DNA from: Candidatus Iainarchaeum sp.
GTDB lineage: Archaea > Iainarchaeota > Iainarchaeia > Iainarchaeales > GCA-2688035
Length of the DNA stretch: 64,000 nucleotides
Reading direction: 5' to 3'
NCBI GenBank assembly: GCA_017610205.1
Contig: JAFCCL010000003.1
Span: 62,001-126,000, forward strand
Shown here: positions 18,116 to 27,235 of the stretch, in pieces
Numbering within the stretch: the stretch's first letter is position 1
Layout: the number at the start of each line of letters is the position of its first letter
Position numbers and translations under genes: made by a program
Notes under the pieces: model-generated
The model's database searches: none
Told to the model about the DNA's origin: nothing
What the model saw: the letters and a program-made list of their open reading frames with translations, nothing else

Positions 18116-18658
18116 ATGCACAAGTACAAGTTACTTATTGGCAGTGCAATGCTTGCTGTTGTAAGTGTATTGCTTCAGATTTACAAAATTGCCTATCCCT
18201 GGGGCGGGTTTATTGATATAGATGCTGTTGGTGTTCCCTGGCTTATTTCAACATTTTTGTTTGGAATTTACGGGGGGGTAATAACTTCTGTTGTTTCTGC
18301 GTTAGGAATTGCTATTTTTGCCCCAACTGGTCCTATTGGCGCTTTTATGAAATTGGTTGCAACAATTGCAATGGTTGTTATTGTTGGGGCTGTTGGAAAA
18401 ACAATTGGCTTTGGCAAAAAAGGCATTGCTGTTGCATTTCTCGGATGCCTTGTGGCAAGGCCTGTTTTGATGGTTTTGTTTAATTATTATCTTGGAATTC
18501 CGCTCTTTTTTGGAATAGCTACTGATGTTGCCTTGCAGAAGTTTCCTCTGGAACTTTTTATCATTCCAAATGCACTTCTTGCAATTATAGACTTCTGGGT
18601 TGCATATGCTCTTGTTTTTGGAACTAAGCTGAGGGCGCGGGTAAATGTTAAATCTTGA
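18116..18658 (+). CDS. ECF transporter substrate-binding (S) component, possibly riboflavin-type
   Basis: A 180-residue membrane protein with about six helices, the first gene of an ECF transporter operon. Segments such as VGVPWLISTFLFGIYGG and the following helix pair around APTGPIGAFMK resemble the RibU-type S component, where acidic and PxG segments line the vitamin pocket. I infer a flavin precursor as substrate from this and from the nearby RibL; other vitamins are possible. A BoxA-like TTTTTAAG at 18083-18090 lies about 27 nt upstream of ATG 18116, suggesting a leaderless start. The end overlaps the ATPase gene by 14 nt. Confidence 0.78.
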   Translation: MHKYKLLIGSAMLAVVSVLLQIYKIAYPWGGFIDIDAVGVPWLISTFLFGIYGGVITSVVSALGIAIFAPTGPIGAFMKLVATIAMVVIVGAVGKTIGFGKKGIAVAFLGCLVARPVLMVLFNYYLGIPLFFGIATDVALQKFPLELFIIPNALLAIIDFWVAYALVFGTKLRARVNVKS

Positions 18659-19811
18659 AAATTTTTCAGTTTCTTTTGGTCAAAAAAATGTTTTGAACCA
18701 GTTGAATTTTTCTGCCGGGTCAGGTGAAAAACTTTCAATTATTGGTCCTAATGGATGTGGTAAATCAACGCTTGCGTTGGCAATTTCCGGGGTAATTCCT
18801 GATTTTATTCAGGCTGATGTTTCTGGAAAAGTTTTTTGTGAAAACAGTGTTATAATAATGCAGAATCCTTCATCACAGTTTTTTGCAATGACTGTGAAAG
18901 AAGAGCTTGGTGAAACTGGAATGGCTTTTGCAAAACGGTTTGGCTTGAATGATTTGTTTGACAGAAATGTCTTTCAATTGAGCGAAGGTGAACGGCAAAA
19001 AGTAAATCTTGTGGCAAATCTTTCTTTGGACCCAGAACTTTTGCTTCTTGACGAACCGCTTGAGCTTCTTGACCCTGTTGAAGCAAACCGGTTTAAGGCT
19101 CTTCTTTCAAAAGTTGAAGGGAAAACAATTGTCTGGTTTGACAAGGAAGATCCAAAAATTTTAAGTGCACGAAAGGTATTTTTGGGAGACTGCAAAAAGC
19201 AAAGGCTTCCTAAAAAAAAAGTCCGCAGATTGCATGGAACAGCACTTAAGGCTGATTTTTTGGTTAAAAAGGAAGATTTTTGCATCAGGGCAGATTTTTC
19301 CATGCAAAATCAGGAAAAGATTGCTTTGATTGGGCGTAATGGATGCGGAAAAACAACAGTATTAAAGACGATTGCAGGAATTGAAAAATTTTCCGGAAAA
19401 GTTTCCTTCAGTGGAAGGCCAAGCTTTGTCCCACAAAACCCTTCGCATCTTTTTTTCAATGAAACAGCTGAAGCAGAACTTGCTGAGCCAGGCAATGCAA
19501 AAAAGCTTGGAATAAGCCATTTGCTAAAACAAAATCCTGCTGCATTAAGCAAGGGCCAGCAGAAGCTTTTGAGTGTTGCAACAATCAAAAGTGAAGAAAG
19601 GGGTCTTGCATTGCTTGATGAGCCAACAACATGGCTTGATCAAAAAAACAAGTCAGCAGTTTACAAATTTATTACTGAAAGCACCCATCCTATGGTTATT
19701 GCAACCCACGACAGGAAGCTTTTGCAGTACTGTGACAGGGTTTTCTTGGTTGAAGGGGGTGAAATGCGCGCATGTTCCAGTACAGCAGCAAATCGCTTTT
19801 TTCAGAAGTGA
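18645..19811 (+). CDS. ECF transporter ATPase, two fused ABC domains
   Basis: A single 388-residue protein with two ABC ATPase domains, the energizing module of the ECF transporter. Domain 1 has GPNGCGKST (about 35-43), signature LSEGERQKV and Walker B LLLLDEP. Domain 2 has GRNGCGKTT (near 228), signature LSKGQQKLL, Walker B LALLDEP and switch His in IATHDRKL. Domain 1 appears to lack the switch histidine: the equivalent strand reads IVWFDKED. The protein is compact, since two separate EcfA subunits would be about 550 residues. It overlaps the S gene upstream and the T gene downstream. Confidence 0.92.
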   Translation: MLNLENFSVSFGQKNVLNQLNFSAGSGEKLSIIGPNGCGKSTLALAISGVIPDFIQADVSGKVFCENSVIIMQNPSSQFFAMTVKEELGETGMAFAKRFGLNDLFDRNVFQLSEGERQKVNLVANLSLDPELLLLDEPLELLDPVEANRFKALLSKVEGKTIVWFDKEDPKILSARKVFLGDCKKQRLPKKKVRRLHGTALKADFLVKKEDFCIRADFSMQNQEKIALIGRNGCGKTTVLKTIAGIEKFSGKVSFSGRPSFVPQNPSHLFFNETAEAELAEPGNAKKLGISHLLKQNPAALSKGQQKLLSVATIKSEERGLALLDEPTTWLDQKNKSAVYKFITESTHPMVIATHDRKLLQYCDRVFLVEGGEMRACSSTAANRFFQK

Positions 19812-20371
19812 AAGAGCAGTATAAGCTTGGTTTTCTTTTTCTTGCCTTTGCAGCGGCGTTTCTATTGCAGGATATTTTTCTTTTGCTTTGCCTTTTTGCA
19901 GTTCTCTTAACACTTCTTGCAGTTGCCGGTTACCGTGGCTTTTTTGGGCTTTTTATTGGACTGCTTCCGTTTCTTGCCCTTGCCGACATTGGTTTTGTAA
20001 TATTTCTATCCAATTCCGGTCTTGACTTACTGCACCTTACAATTAGTTCAAATCTTCGAATACTCTGCCTTTTTACAGCAACTGCCTTTTTTACTTTTTC
20101 AACAGATGTCTTTGCCCTTCACAAGCTTTTCAGCAAAATGCATTTTCCTGAAGAAATTTGCCTTCCTGTATATGTTCTGTTCAGGTTTTTGCCTGAAATA
20201 GAGCACGACCTTGTTGAAATTGCAGGCATTCAAAAGATTAGGGGAATAACCAAAAGAAACCCTGTTCTTTACATAAAATCTGTTATGATTCCGCTTTTGT
20301 TTACTGTCCTGCAAAAATCTGATGACCTTGCAATAGCTTACTATCTCAGAAAAAAAAGGGAAACAAGTTAA
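19772..20371 (+). CDS. ECF transporter transmembrane (T) component
   Basis: A 199-residue membrane protein with about five helices. The C-terminal cytoplasmic part has the EcfT coupling-helix pattern: FRFLPEIEHDLVEIAGIQKIRG, where the ARG/ARG-like motifs appear as IQKIRG and, at the end, YYLRKKRE. It couples the double ATPase to the S component. The start overlaps the ATPase gene by 40 nt, so the three genes form one translationally coupled unit. It is convergent with purA. Confidence 0.85.
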   Translation: MFQYSSKSLFSEVKEQYKLGFLFLAFAAAFLLQDIFLLLCLFAVLLTLLAVAGYRGFFGLFIGLLPFLALADIGFVIFLSNSGLDLLHLTISSNLRILCLFTATAFFTFSTDVFALHKLFSKMHFPEEICLPVYVLFRFLPEIEHDLVEIAGIQKIRGITKRNPVLYIKSVMIPLLFTVLQKSDDLAIAYYLRKKRETS

Positions 20372-20381
20372 TGGAAAAAAG

Positions 20382-21638
20382 CTAGCGCACTATTGTTTCT
20401 TCCCTTCCTGGTCCTATTGAAACAATTTTTGCTTCAATTCCAAGTTCTTTTTCAACAAAGGCAACATAGTCCTGTGCCTCTTTTGGAAGCTGGCCAAAGC
20501 TTGTTGCACTGCTGTCCATTTCAAATCCTGGCATTTCTTTGTAAACTGGTTTGCATTTGGAGAGCTTTTCAAGGTCTGCAGGCAGTTCCTGAATTTTTTC
20601 CCTTTCCCATTTGTATTCTGTGCAAACCATTATTTTTTCAAGTCCTGTTAATACATCAAGCTTTGTTAATGCAATTTCCGTAAATCCGTTAAGCCTGATT
20701 GAAGTTTTCAACAGAACTAAATCAAGCCAGCCTACACGCCTTGGTCGCCCGGTTGTTGTTCCAAATTCTTTTCCTTTTTCCCTAATTTCGTCTCCAAGCT
20801 TTCCTTCAAGTTCTGTTACAAACGGCCCTTCGCCAACCCTTGTTGTATAAGCTTTTACAATCCCAATAATTCTTTCAATTGGCCTTACTCCAATTCCAAC
20901 TCCTGTAAAGATTGCGCCTGCAGTTGGATGAGAGCTTGTAACATAGGGGTAGGTTCCAAAATCGTTGTCCAAAAAAGTTCCCTGCGCCCCTTCAAACAAA
21001 ACATTTTTTCCTTCTTTTAACGCATTGCTTACTTTCAATGAAACGTCTCCGTAATAGCTTGCAAATTCTTTTCCCAAAGCATTGTATTCTGCAAAAATTT
21101 CCTCTTTTGAAGCAGGCATTTCTGCACCGTAAACATTTTTCAAAATCTTTTCCTTTGCCTCAAACCCTGTGCCAATTTTTTCCTTTAATTTTTCTGAGTC
21201 AACGAGTTCGCAAAATCTTATCCCTGTTCTTGAAGCCCTGTCTGCATAACACGGGCCAACTCCCCGTCCTGTTGTTCCAATTTTGCCCTTGCCTTTTGCA
21301 GTTTCTTTTGCATTGTCCAATGCATTGTGCCAGGGCATAATAATTTGCGTTCTTGGGTCAATTACAAGATCAATTTCTTGCTCTAATTGCCCTAATTCTT
21401 TCTTCAAAACGTTTGGGTCCAAAGCAATTCCTGCTGCAACAAGGCATTTCTTTTCCTGAATTGCGCCTGACGGCATTAAATGAAATTTGTATTTCTTGCC
21501 CTGCACTACAACAGTGTGTCCTGCGTTGTTGCCACCGTTAAATCTTACAACCAAATCAGCGTCTTTTGCAAGCAGGTCAACAACCTTGCCTTTTCCTTCA
21601 TCGCCCCACTGGGCTCCAATTACAATTGTAGAAGTCAT
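20382..21638 (-). CDS. purA: Adenylosuccinate synthetase
   Basis: PurA condenses IMP with aspartate, driven by GTP, to adenylosuccinate, the substrate of PurB. The 418-residue protein has the GTP-binding start VIGAQWGDEGKGK, NGGNNAGHTV, GTTGRGVGPCYADR, EGAQGTFLDNDFGTYPYVT and TTGRPRRVGW. Length is normal. ATG 21638 is chosen over 21659 because it sits immediately before the first conserved strand. It is divergent from guaB; together they split IMP between AMP and GMP. Confidence 0.97.
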   Translation of the reverse strand: MTSTIVIGAQWGDEGKGKVVDLLAKDADLVVRFNGGNNAGHTVVVQGKKYKFHLMPSGAIQEKKCLVAAGIALDPNVLKKELGQLEQEIDLVIDPRTQIIMPWHNALDNAKETAKGKGKIGTTGRGVGPCYADRASRTGIRFCELVDSEKLKEKIGTGFEAKEKILKNVYGAEMPASKEEIFAEYNALGKEFASYYGDVSLKVSNALKEGKNVLFEGAQGTFLDNDFGTYPYVTSSHPTAGAIFTGVGIGVRPIERIIGIVKAYTTRVGEGPFVTELEGKLGDEIREKGKEFGTTTGRPRRVGWLDLVLLKTSIRLNGFTEIALTKLDVLTGLEKIMVCTEYKWEREKIQELPADLEKLSKCKPVYKEMPGFEMDSSATSFGQLPKEAQDYVAFVEKELGIEAKIVSIGPGREETIVR

Positions 21639-21701
21639 AAAATTGCTCTCTTCAAACAAAAAAAAGGCAGAGCATTTTTTAAATTAAACCCAGAAATTCC
21701 C

Positions 21702-21710
21702 TTTTTAAAC
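21702..21710 (+). promoter_or_regulatory. BoxA (TATA) element of guaB
   Basis: TTTTTAAAC is centred about 26 nt upstream of the guaB ATG at 21732, the expected distance for an archaeal TATA box on a leaderless transcript. No ribosome binding site precedes that ATG, consistent with this reading. Confidence 0.55.
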
Positions 21711-21731
21711 CATTCGCCTGATTTAAATTAT

Positions 21732-23192
21732 ATGGTTGGAAAAGACATTTTACATGTTAAAGAGGCGTTGACCTTTGATGACGTTCTACTTGTTCCTGGT
21801 TCAAGCAAAATTTTGCCAAAAGACGTTAATCTAAACACAAGGCTTTCAAAGAAACTAAAAATTAACATTCCTCTGGTTTCTGCTGCAATGGACACTGTTA
21901 CTGAATCGCAGACAGCAATTGCAATTGCAAGAGAGGGTGGAATTGGAATAATTCACAAAAATTTAAACGCAGAACAGCAGTCGGCAGAAGTAAGCAAGGT
22001 TAAAAGAAGCGAATTTTTGATTGTAAGCAATCCACTGTGTGTAAGCCCTGATAACTCCTTACAGCAGGTTTTTGAATTGCAGAAAGCAAAGGGCATTGGA
22101 AGCTTTCCTGTTGTAAAAAACGGAAAGCTTGTTGGAATTTTGACCCAAAGAGACCTTTCCTTTGAATCGGATTTTTCAAAAAAGGTTTTGGAACTTATGA
22201 CAAAAGACGTTGTAAGCATTGACCACAAGCCAAGCATTGATGAAGCAAAGGAAATTTTGCACAAGTACAGGATTGAAAAATTGCCAATAATTGATTCAAG
22301 TGGAAAAATTACCGGAATGCTTACTGCAACAGACATTAGAAAGCAGGAGCTTTATCCAAATGCTGCCAAGGACAAAAAAGGCCAGCTTGTTGTAGGTGCT
22401 GCGGTTGGAGTAAATGACAGGGAAAGAATTGGAAAACTTATTGAAGCAGGGGTTGACACCATAGTTGTTGACACCGCTCACGGCCACAGCAAAGGTGTTG
22501 TTGAAGTAGTTAAACGCTACAAAAAACAATTTGATGTCGAGCTTATTGCGGGAAATGTTGCAACACCAGAAGCAGTACATGACCTTGCATCAGCCGGAGC
22601 AGACGCTGTAAAGGTAGGTGTTGGGCCAGGAGCAATTTGTACTACCAGAATAATAAGTGGTGTTGGCGTTCCGCAATTTACTGCCGTTCTTGAATGCAGT
22701 AAAGCGGCAAAAAAATACAATGTTCCAATTATTGCCGATGGTGGCATTCGCTACAGTGGCGACATTGTTAAAGCCTTGGCTGCAGGGGCTTCAAGCATTA
22801 TGCTTGGCTCGCTGTTTGCAGGCTGTGAGGAAACCCCTGGCAGGACGGTTTTTCTTTACAACAGGAAATTTAAACAGTACAGAGGAATGGGTTCTTTGGG
22901 GGCAATGCAAAAGGGCGGAAAGGAAAGATACTTTCAAGGCGATGTAAGTGATGCAAGCAAGCTTGTGCCTGAGGGTGTTGAAGGAATTGTTCCCTACAAA
23001 GGAATGGTTAGTGAAATGGTTTTCCAATTGCTTGGAGGGCTTCGTTCAGGAATGGGAATGATTGGAGCAAAAGACATTGCTACCTTGAAAAAGAACACTA
23101 AGTGGATTAAAATTACTGCTGCAGGAGTAAAGGAATCACACCCTCACAATATTAATATTACTGAGGAAAGCCCAAATTATTCAGGAAAGTAG
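21732..23192 (+). CDS. guaB: Inosine-5'-monophosphate dehydrogenase
   Basis: GuaB oxidises IMP to XMP with NAD, the committed step to GMP. The 486-residue protein has [13 protein letters not shown] at the start, two CBS domains at about 95-215 (ILTQRDLSF and MLTATDIRK mark the repeats), the catalytic loop [18 protein letters not shown] with its Cys, the [11 protein letters not shown] segment and the flap-region [10 protein letters not shown]. Length is normal. The frame is open far upstream, but ATG 21732 matches the conserved N-terminus and the BoxA. guaA is not in the window. Confidence 0.96.
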   Translation: MVGKDILHVKEALTFDDVLLVPGSSKILPKDVNLNTRLSKKLKINIPLVSAAMDTVTESQTAIAIAREGGIGIIHKNLNAEQQSAEVSKVKRSEFLIVSNPLCVSPDNSLQQVFELQKAKGIGSFPVVKNGKLVGILTQRDLSFESDFSKKVLELMTKDVVSIDHKPSIDEAKEILHKYRIEKLPIIDSSGKITGMLTATDIRKQELYPNAAKDKKGQLVVGAAVGVNDRERIGKLIEAGVDTIVVDTAHGHSKGVVEVVKRYKKQFDVELIAGNVATPEAVHDLASAGADAVKVGVGPGAICTTRIISGVGVPQFTAVLECSKAAKKYNVPIIADGGIRYSGDIVKALAAGASSIMLGSLFAGCEETPGRTVFLYNRKFKQYRGMGSLGAMQKGGKERYFQGDVSDASKLVPEGVEGIVPYKGMVSEMVFQLLGGLRSGMGMIGAKDIATLKKNTKWIKITAAGVKESHPHNINITEESPNYSGK

Positions 23193-23206
23193 TTATTTTT
23201 TGTTTT

Positions 23207-23887
23207 TTAAGGGGTTAATTCTAACTCGTGGCGCTCAATATACTCTCTTAATTTAGTTTTTACCCTTGATATTCTACTTTTAACTATTGAAACATTCTCG
23301 CCCAAATGTTTGGCTGTTTGTTCTAATGTCCTAGGAGACCTGTCTGAGTATACATAAGATTCTCTAATTTTATAACGGTATGCAAAAGTTTTTTTTGACT
23401 TTTCATCAATTCCGATTTTTTTTAAAATATTCCCAACTACATTAAACACCCCTTGTTCAGGCATTTCAACTTTTGCCCTTTTGTCAACCATTTTGAGAAA
23501 CATTTCAAAAGACCTTGTTTGAGCCAACTTTCTTTCATATTTTTCCTGTCTTAAAATATTACGCATTGCATTTTTTGCTGTTCTCAAAAAATAATGTCTT
23601 GTTTTCCGAACAGACGGCATTCCTGCAGCAGTCATGATGTGTATCACGGCTTCTGAAATCATTTGGTCATGAAGTGAATTTTTTTCACTAGGTTTTTTAT
23701 CCCAGGGTGATGCCTTTTTTACATATGGTTTCTTTCGTGCATACCTTTCTGCCATTTTTTCCAGAATAGGCATGATTGGCTCTACAAATTTAGCATATCT
23801 TCTTTCTCCTTCTGCTTTTGGCATCTGCAGTCTTTTAGCAGTCTTAAATCCCATTACTCTCTTTTCCGGCCTATTTCTTAACACCAT
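23207..23887 (-). CDS. Sigma-70-like protein (regions 2 and 4), paralogue 1
   Basis: A very basic protein of 226 residues. The middle (about 75-130) resembles sigma region 2: a helix ending YFLRTAKNAMRNILRQEKYE, comparable to the YRIARNLALDxLRR core of ECF sigma factors. The C-terminus (about 170-220) resembles region 4: LEQTAKHLGENVSIVKSRIS followed by RVKTKLREYIE, a canonical sigma-type helix-turn-helix. It shares an N-terminal block with the protein at 24779 (ERRYAKFVEPIMPILEKMA versus EERFNRFVKPFEKTLGHMA). Archaeal RNA polymerase uses TBP and TFB, so its job is unknown; it could be a DNA-binding regulator or mobile-element-derived. An AT-rich box 27 nt upstream suggests a leaderless start. 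Confidence 0.7.
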   Translation of the reverse strand: MVLRNRPEKRVMGFKTAKRLQMPKAEGERRYAKFVEPIMPILEKMAERYARKKPYVKKASPWDKKPSEKNSLHDQMISEAVIHIMTAAGMPSVRKTRHYFLRTAKNAMRNILRQEKYERKLAQTRSFEMFLKMVDKRAKVEMPEQGVFNVVGNILKKIGIDEKSKKTFAYRYKIRESYVYSDRSPRTLEQTAKHLGENVSIVKSRISRVKTKLREYIERHELELTP

Positions 23888-23943
23888 AACACAATTAGTT
23901 CACTGCTGATTAATAATCTTTTCTAAATAAATTAGTTTTTGCT

Positions 23944-24643
23944 TTACGCAATCCCTTTCAAGTAAGCAAGCCTTTTTTCTTCTTCAAACCTTTCAATTGC
24001 ATACCTTAGCATAGTGCGTGGCATTTTCTTGTAGTGCTTTTTTCAAAAACTTTTCTTCCACTGCCAAATCCCTTTTTCCAACTTCTCTTAACATCCAGCC
24101 AACTGCTTTGTGAATGAGGTCGTGTTTGTCGTGCAAAAGAATTTCTGAAATTTTTAACGTGTCGTCAAAATCGTTGTTTTTGATAAATGCAAGCGTTGAA
24201 ATTATTGCAATCCTTTTTTTCCAAAGTTTGCTTGATTTGGCAAGCTTGTACAAAACCTGCCTGTTCTTTTTCATTAAATACACTCCCACAATCTTTGGAG
24301 CAGTTAGGTCTACTAAATCCCAGTTGTTTACTCCCTGCAGGTTTTCAAAATAAAAATCAAATACCTTTTTTTTCTCAGCATCGTCTGCTTTTTCAAACTT
24401 TTCTACCAGAATCAGCAATGCTACAAGCCTTTCCTCGTGAATTTTTGAATTCAAAAAAGGCTTTAGTTTTTGCAGTTCAATTTCACTGAATTTTTTTGCA
24501 ACCTTTCTTTGCTCTCCAACACTTGCCCCGATAAAAACGTCGCCTTCACCATACTGTCCCTTTCCTGTTTTGAAAAAACCCTGAAGTATTTTTGCCTTTT
24601 CCGGGTTAGAATGAATTGCAATTTCTTGCTTTAGAGAAATCAT
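23944..24643 (-). pseudogene. DNA alkylation repair protein (AlkD-like HEAT repeat), 1-nt frameshift near C-terminus
   Basis: AlkD-type glycosylases remove bulky alkylated bases using HEAT-like helical repeats. The main frame (to 23993) contains family segments NWDLVDLTAPKIVG, and KHDLIHKAVGWMLREVGKRD near residues 175-195. The family's usual ending is found in another frame: MPRTMLRYAIERF, then a stop at 23944-23946. The break is at a run of six T on the plus strand (24038-24043); five would restore LKKHYKKMPRTM. It could be a genuine frameshift mutation or a homopolymer error in the assembly. If the sequence is right, the protein ends early as a 216-residue form. Confidence 0.78.
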
Positions 24644-24778
24644 TTAAAAACCAACATTACTTCTTTGCCGCAAGTCCATTCAGAAGCTTTTTTTTTATTT
24701 AAAATAATTAGGCCTGTTTTCCATTAAAAGTTGTTACTTATTCCTTTTTTCCCCTCCGAACTATTATGGGAATTAGTT

Positions 24779-25372
24779 CTATTTTTCTGAAAGCATTTCC
24801 TTCAATTTTTTTCTTGCATTGAAGATAACCCTTTGAGCTGTTCCTGTTGGAACGCCAAAATGTGCAGCGGTTTCCCTGTATTTCTTTGGAGTGTTTCCTC
24901 CAAGGCCTGTGTGGTGGAGAAACATTGCCTTGTCCCTTTGGCTTAAATCAGAAACGTCCACAAGCATTTTTACAACCTTTATTATTTCCTTCTCATTTGA
25001 CCTGCCTAACTTGTTCAAAATATTCTTTGTTCCTGGGTTTCTGTTTGAACTAGTTGTGATATATTCCCTGATGGTTCTTCTGTAGCTTCTTTCAGCTAAG
25101 GCATCGTTTAGCATAGAATGTCTTGCAATAACTATTGCAAAGTTTTGTTTGGGTCTTCCTTTTTGATAATTGCCTGTTCCGGAAACAATTTTTAAGGTGG
25201 CCTTTGCCAAATAATCTTCTGCCAGTTCACGCTTTCCGTTTGCAATCCTTAGAGCCATATGCCCTAACGTTTTCTCAAATGGCTTAACAAATCGGTTGAA
25301 CCTTTCTTCCGCAACATTCTGTTTCTTTGGCCATTTTTTCATCCACGCAGGGTTTGCTTTTTTCTTTGCCAT
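24779..25372 (-). CDS. Sigma-70-like protein (regions 2 and 4), paralogue 2
   Basis: A basic protein of about 197 residues with the clearest sigma-factor likeness in the window. Region-2-like: NGKRELAEDYLAKATLKIV then a helix with FAIVIARHSMLNDALAERSY (about 45-100), matching the AEDLxQExFLKI... IARNxxLDxLR pattern. Region-4-like: LSQRDKAMFLHHTGLGG, then YRETAAHFGVPTGTAQRVIF and NARKKLKEML (about 145-195), a sigma helix-turn-helix. ATG 25372 stands about 26 nt after ATTTAAATA, giving a leaderless start. A palindrome lies upstream (25461-25485). Divergent family members act as RNA polymerase specificity factors in bacteria; the role here is unknown. Confidence 0.75.
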   Translation of the reverse strand: MAKKKANPAWMKKWPKKQNVAEERFNRFVKPFEKTLGHMALRIANGKRELAEDYLAKATLKIVSGTGNYQKGRPKQNFAIVIARHSMLNDALAERSYRRTIREYITTSSNRNPGTKNILNKLGRSNEKEIIKVVKMLVDVSDLSQRDKAMFLHHTGLGGNTPKKYRETAAHFGVPTGTAQRVIFNARKKLKEMLSEK

Positions 25373-25460
25373 AAAAGAATTTAACATTCAACTATTTAAA
25401 TAAATAGTGCAACAGGATGGTTTTGAATAAATGGATTGCAGTGTAAGATATTCAAACCAG

Positions 25461-25485
25461 CATTAGTACCAGCTATATACTAATG
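25461..25485. promoter_or_regulatory. Palindromic operator-like site upstream of the sigma-like gene
   Basis: CATTAGTA (25461-25468) and TACTAATG (25478-25485) are perfect inverted arms separated by 9 nt. The site lies about 90 nt upstream of the start of the sigma-like gene at 25372 and just outside the IS66-like element. The spacing suits binding by a dimeric regulator. Confidence 0.45.
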
Positions 25486-25523
25486 TTGTTAAATTTTGTT
25501 GTTCTTAAAGTATTCTATTAACT

Positions 25524-27229
25524 GTAACAGTTTAAATTTTTCCCGTTAGCTGGGTGGTGAGGCTGTCGTGCAGTATTTGGTAATATTGTTGGTTGCGGTG
25601 TTTGCTGGTCATGTATAGGGATGCTTGCATGGCATAGCTTTGCATGTGTTTTGTGCTTCTGTTTTGTTGGCTGATTTTGCGTTTTAGGACTTCGTGTCTT
25701 AGGTCTCGTTCTGCTCTGTTGTTTGTGGGGTCAACGTATGGGTATTCGAGGAAGGTGAACCACTTGCCTTGTTGTTTAAGGATGTATTTTTTGAGGCGCA
25801 GGGTGTTTTTTCCAAACCATCTGTTTTGTCGCCTGTTTTTTTCTCCTAATAGGGTTAGGATTTCTGTGTCGTATTTTTGTCTGAGTTCTTTGGAGCAGCC
25901 GATTTCGCGTTTGTCTTTTTTTGCTTGGCTAAAGGGTTGCATGATTTTTTCTACAAGTGTTTCGTAGTCTCTTTTTTCCTTTTTTGTTTTGAAGTAGTGC
26001 TTGGGCTTTTTTGCAAGCCTGGATAGGTGTTCCCAGCACTTTTGCTGTTTTTTGCTGGTTTTATTGTATGCTGCAAGCGCGTCAGAGATTGTAACGCAGT
26101 CTTTGTTGGTTTTTAGGGAGCATGCTGTTTCCGAGTTTCGTTTTTCTGTTATTTGAAAGTAAACTGTTTGTGCTGTGCTTGCAACCCATAGCCAGTTTAG
26201 TTTTCCGTTTTTTTGCCACCCTGTTTCGTCACGATGCACGAACAAGGCCTTTTGTATTTCTTCCTCAAGATTTTTGTAATCTTCTTTTAGGTAGTCTTTG
26301 AGTCGTTGCAGGGTATTGCTTACTGTTGCAGGCGAGATGTCCAAGCTGAAGATGGTTGAGAACAGTTCGCTTATTTTCCTATCAGACATGTTAAAGCCTG
26401 TGAACAGCACTGATATGAGGATTGCTGTATTTAAGTCAAACTTGCTGCCAGGCAAAGCGTCAGGTAGCCTTGGAATAACCTCTTTCTTGCAGTCCAGGCA
26501 GTAGTATGCTCAGATCTTGTTGAGTACGCGTTCAAGTGTTGGGGACTTGATGTGGATTGTCGTGCGAAAATACTTTTTCTTCTTTCTTGTTATCCTTGTT
26601 CCTCCACAGCAAGGGCAACGCTTCATAGTAACGTCTCTCTCCCTATCATGGACTTTTGGCCTGGAGTTGCGCAGGTTCTGTTTAGGTTTTCCCTGTTCTG
26701 GTTTCAACGCTTCCTGCACTTTGTTCCTCAAACCAGGTTTCAAATGGGGTGGGATACTGCCTGAAGGGGTGTTCTCGTTCTGATATTTTCGCAGCTCTCC
26801 TAAAAGCCGCTTATTTTCCTTAAGTAAGAACATAAGCTGATCTTTAAACTCGAAAATAATCTTGTCCTTTTCAGCGATGATTTTTCTTTGTCCAGCAACT
26901 ATCTCTTTTAGTACAGTAACCTGTTCAGCAATCTTCTTTTCCAGTTCTACAGTGTTAGCTTCAAAGCGTTCTGTTATTTTGCGAAGTTTAGCCTTGTTCA
27001 TGATATCAACACAACTCTAACTCTCTTACCAATCCACTTCTTTGGCAAGTAAACCCTGCCACTATTACCGCTAGATTGAACGAGCTTCTCAATGACCTCA
27101 TAGCCCTCCAATCGAATCGAAATAGCCTTTTTCATGTAGCTACAATGTAGCTACATAGATTGGTTAAACATATCTATCAGCCAAAACAACACAAAATGCG
27201 TCAAAAAGAGGATATTTTTAAACTGTTAC
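25524..27229. mobile_element. IS66-like insertion sequence, transposase-only type
   Basis: The 1706-bp element is bounded by inverted repeats with a 13-bp perfect core: GTAACAGTTTAAA at 25524-25536 and its complement ending at 27229. IS66-family ends typically begin GTAA. It carries one interrupted transposase frame on the minus strand and no tnpA/tnpB accessory genes, as in the ISBst12-like subgroup. The flanking octamers (TATTAACT on the left, TATTTTTT on the right) share only part of their sequence, so a clean 8-bp target duplication is not evident and the insertion may be old or rearranged. Confidence 0.82.
25532..27001 (-). pseudogene. IS66-family transposase with an internal in-frame TGA
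   Basis: The N-terminal part (26510-27001) has a coiled coil (about 5-70) and a zinc motif CPCCGG. The C-terminal part (to 25532) has the catalytic DDE pattern: FVHRDETGWQKNGKLNWLW, ISDALAAYN and NNRAERDLR, plus CLDCKK. Both parts are in the same frame, separated by a single TGA at 26510-26512 (LNKI-stop-AYYCLDCKK); CGA would restore Arg. The transposase is therefore probably inactive, unless the stop is read through or the C-terminal part restarts at the TTG at 26455. The final stop codon lies inside the terminal repeat. Confidence 0.85.
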
Positions 27230-27235
27230 TATTTT

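Noticed and set aside
26510-26512. TGA read as selenocysteine in the transposase
   Set aside because: Transposases of this family have no selenocysteine, and the position suits Arg (CGA). No SECIS was sought in detail.
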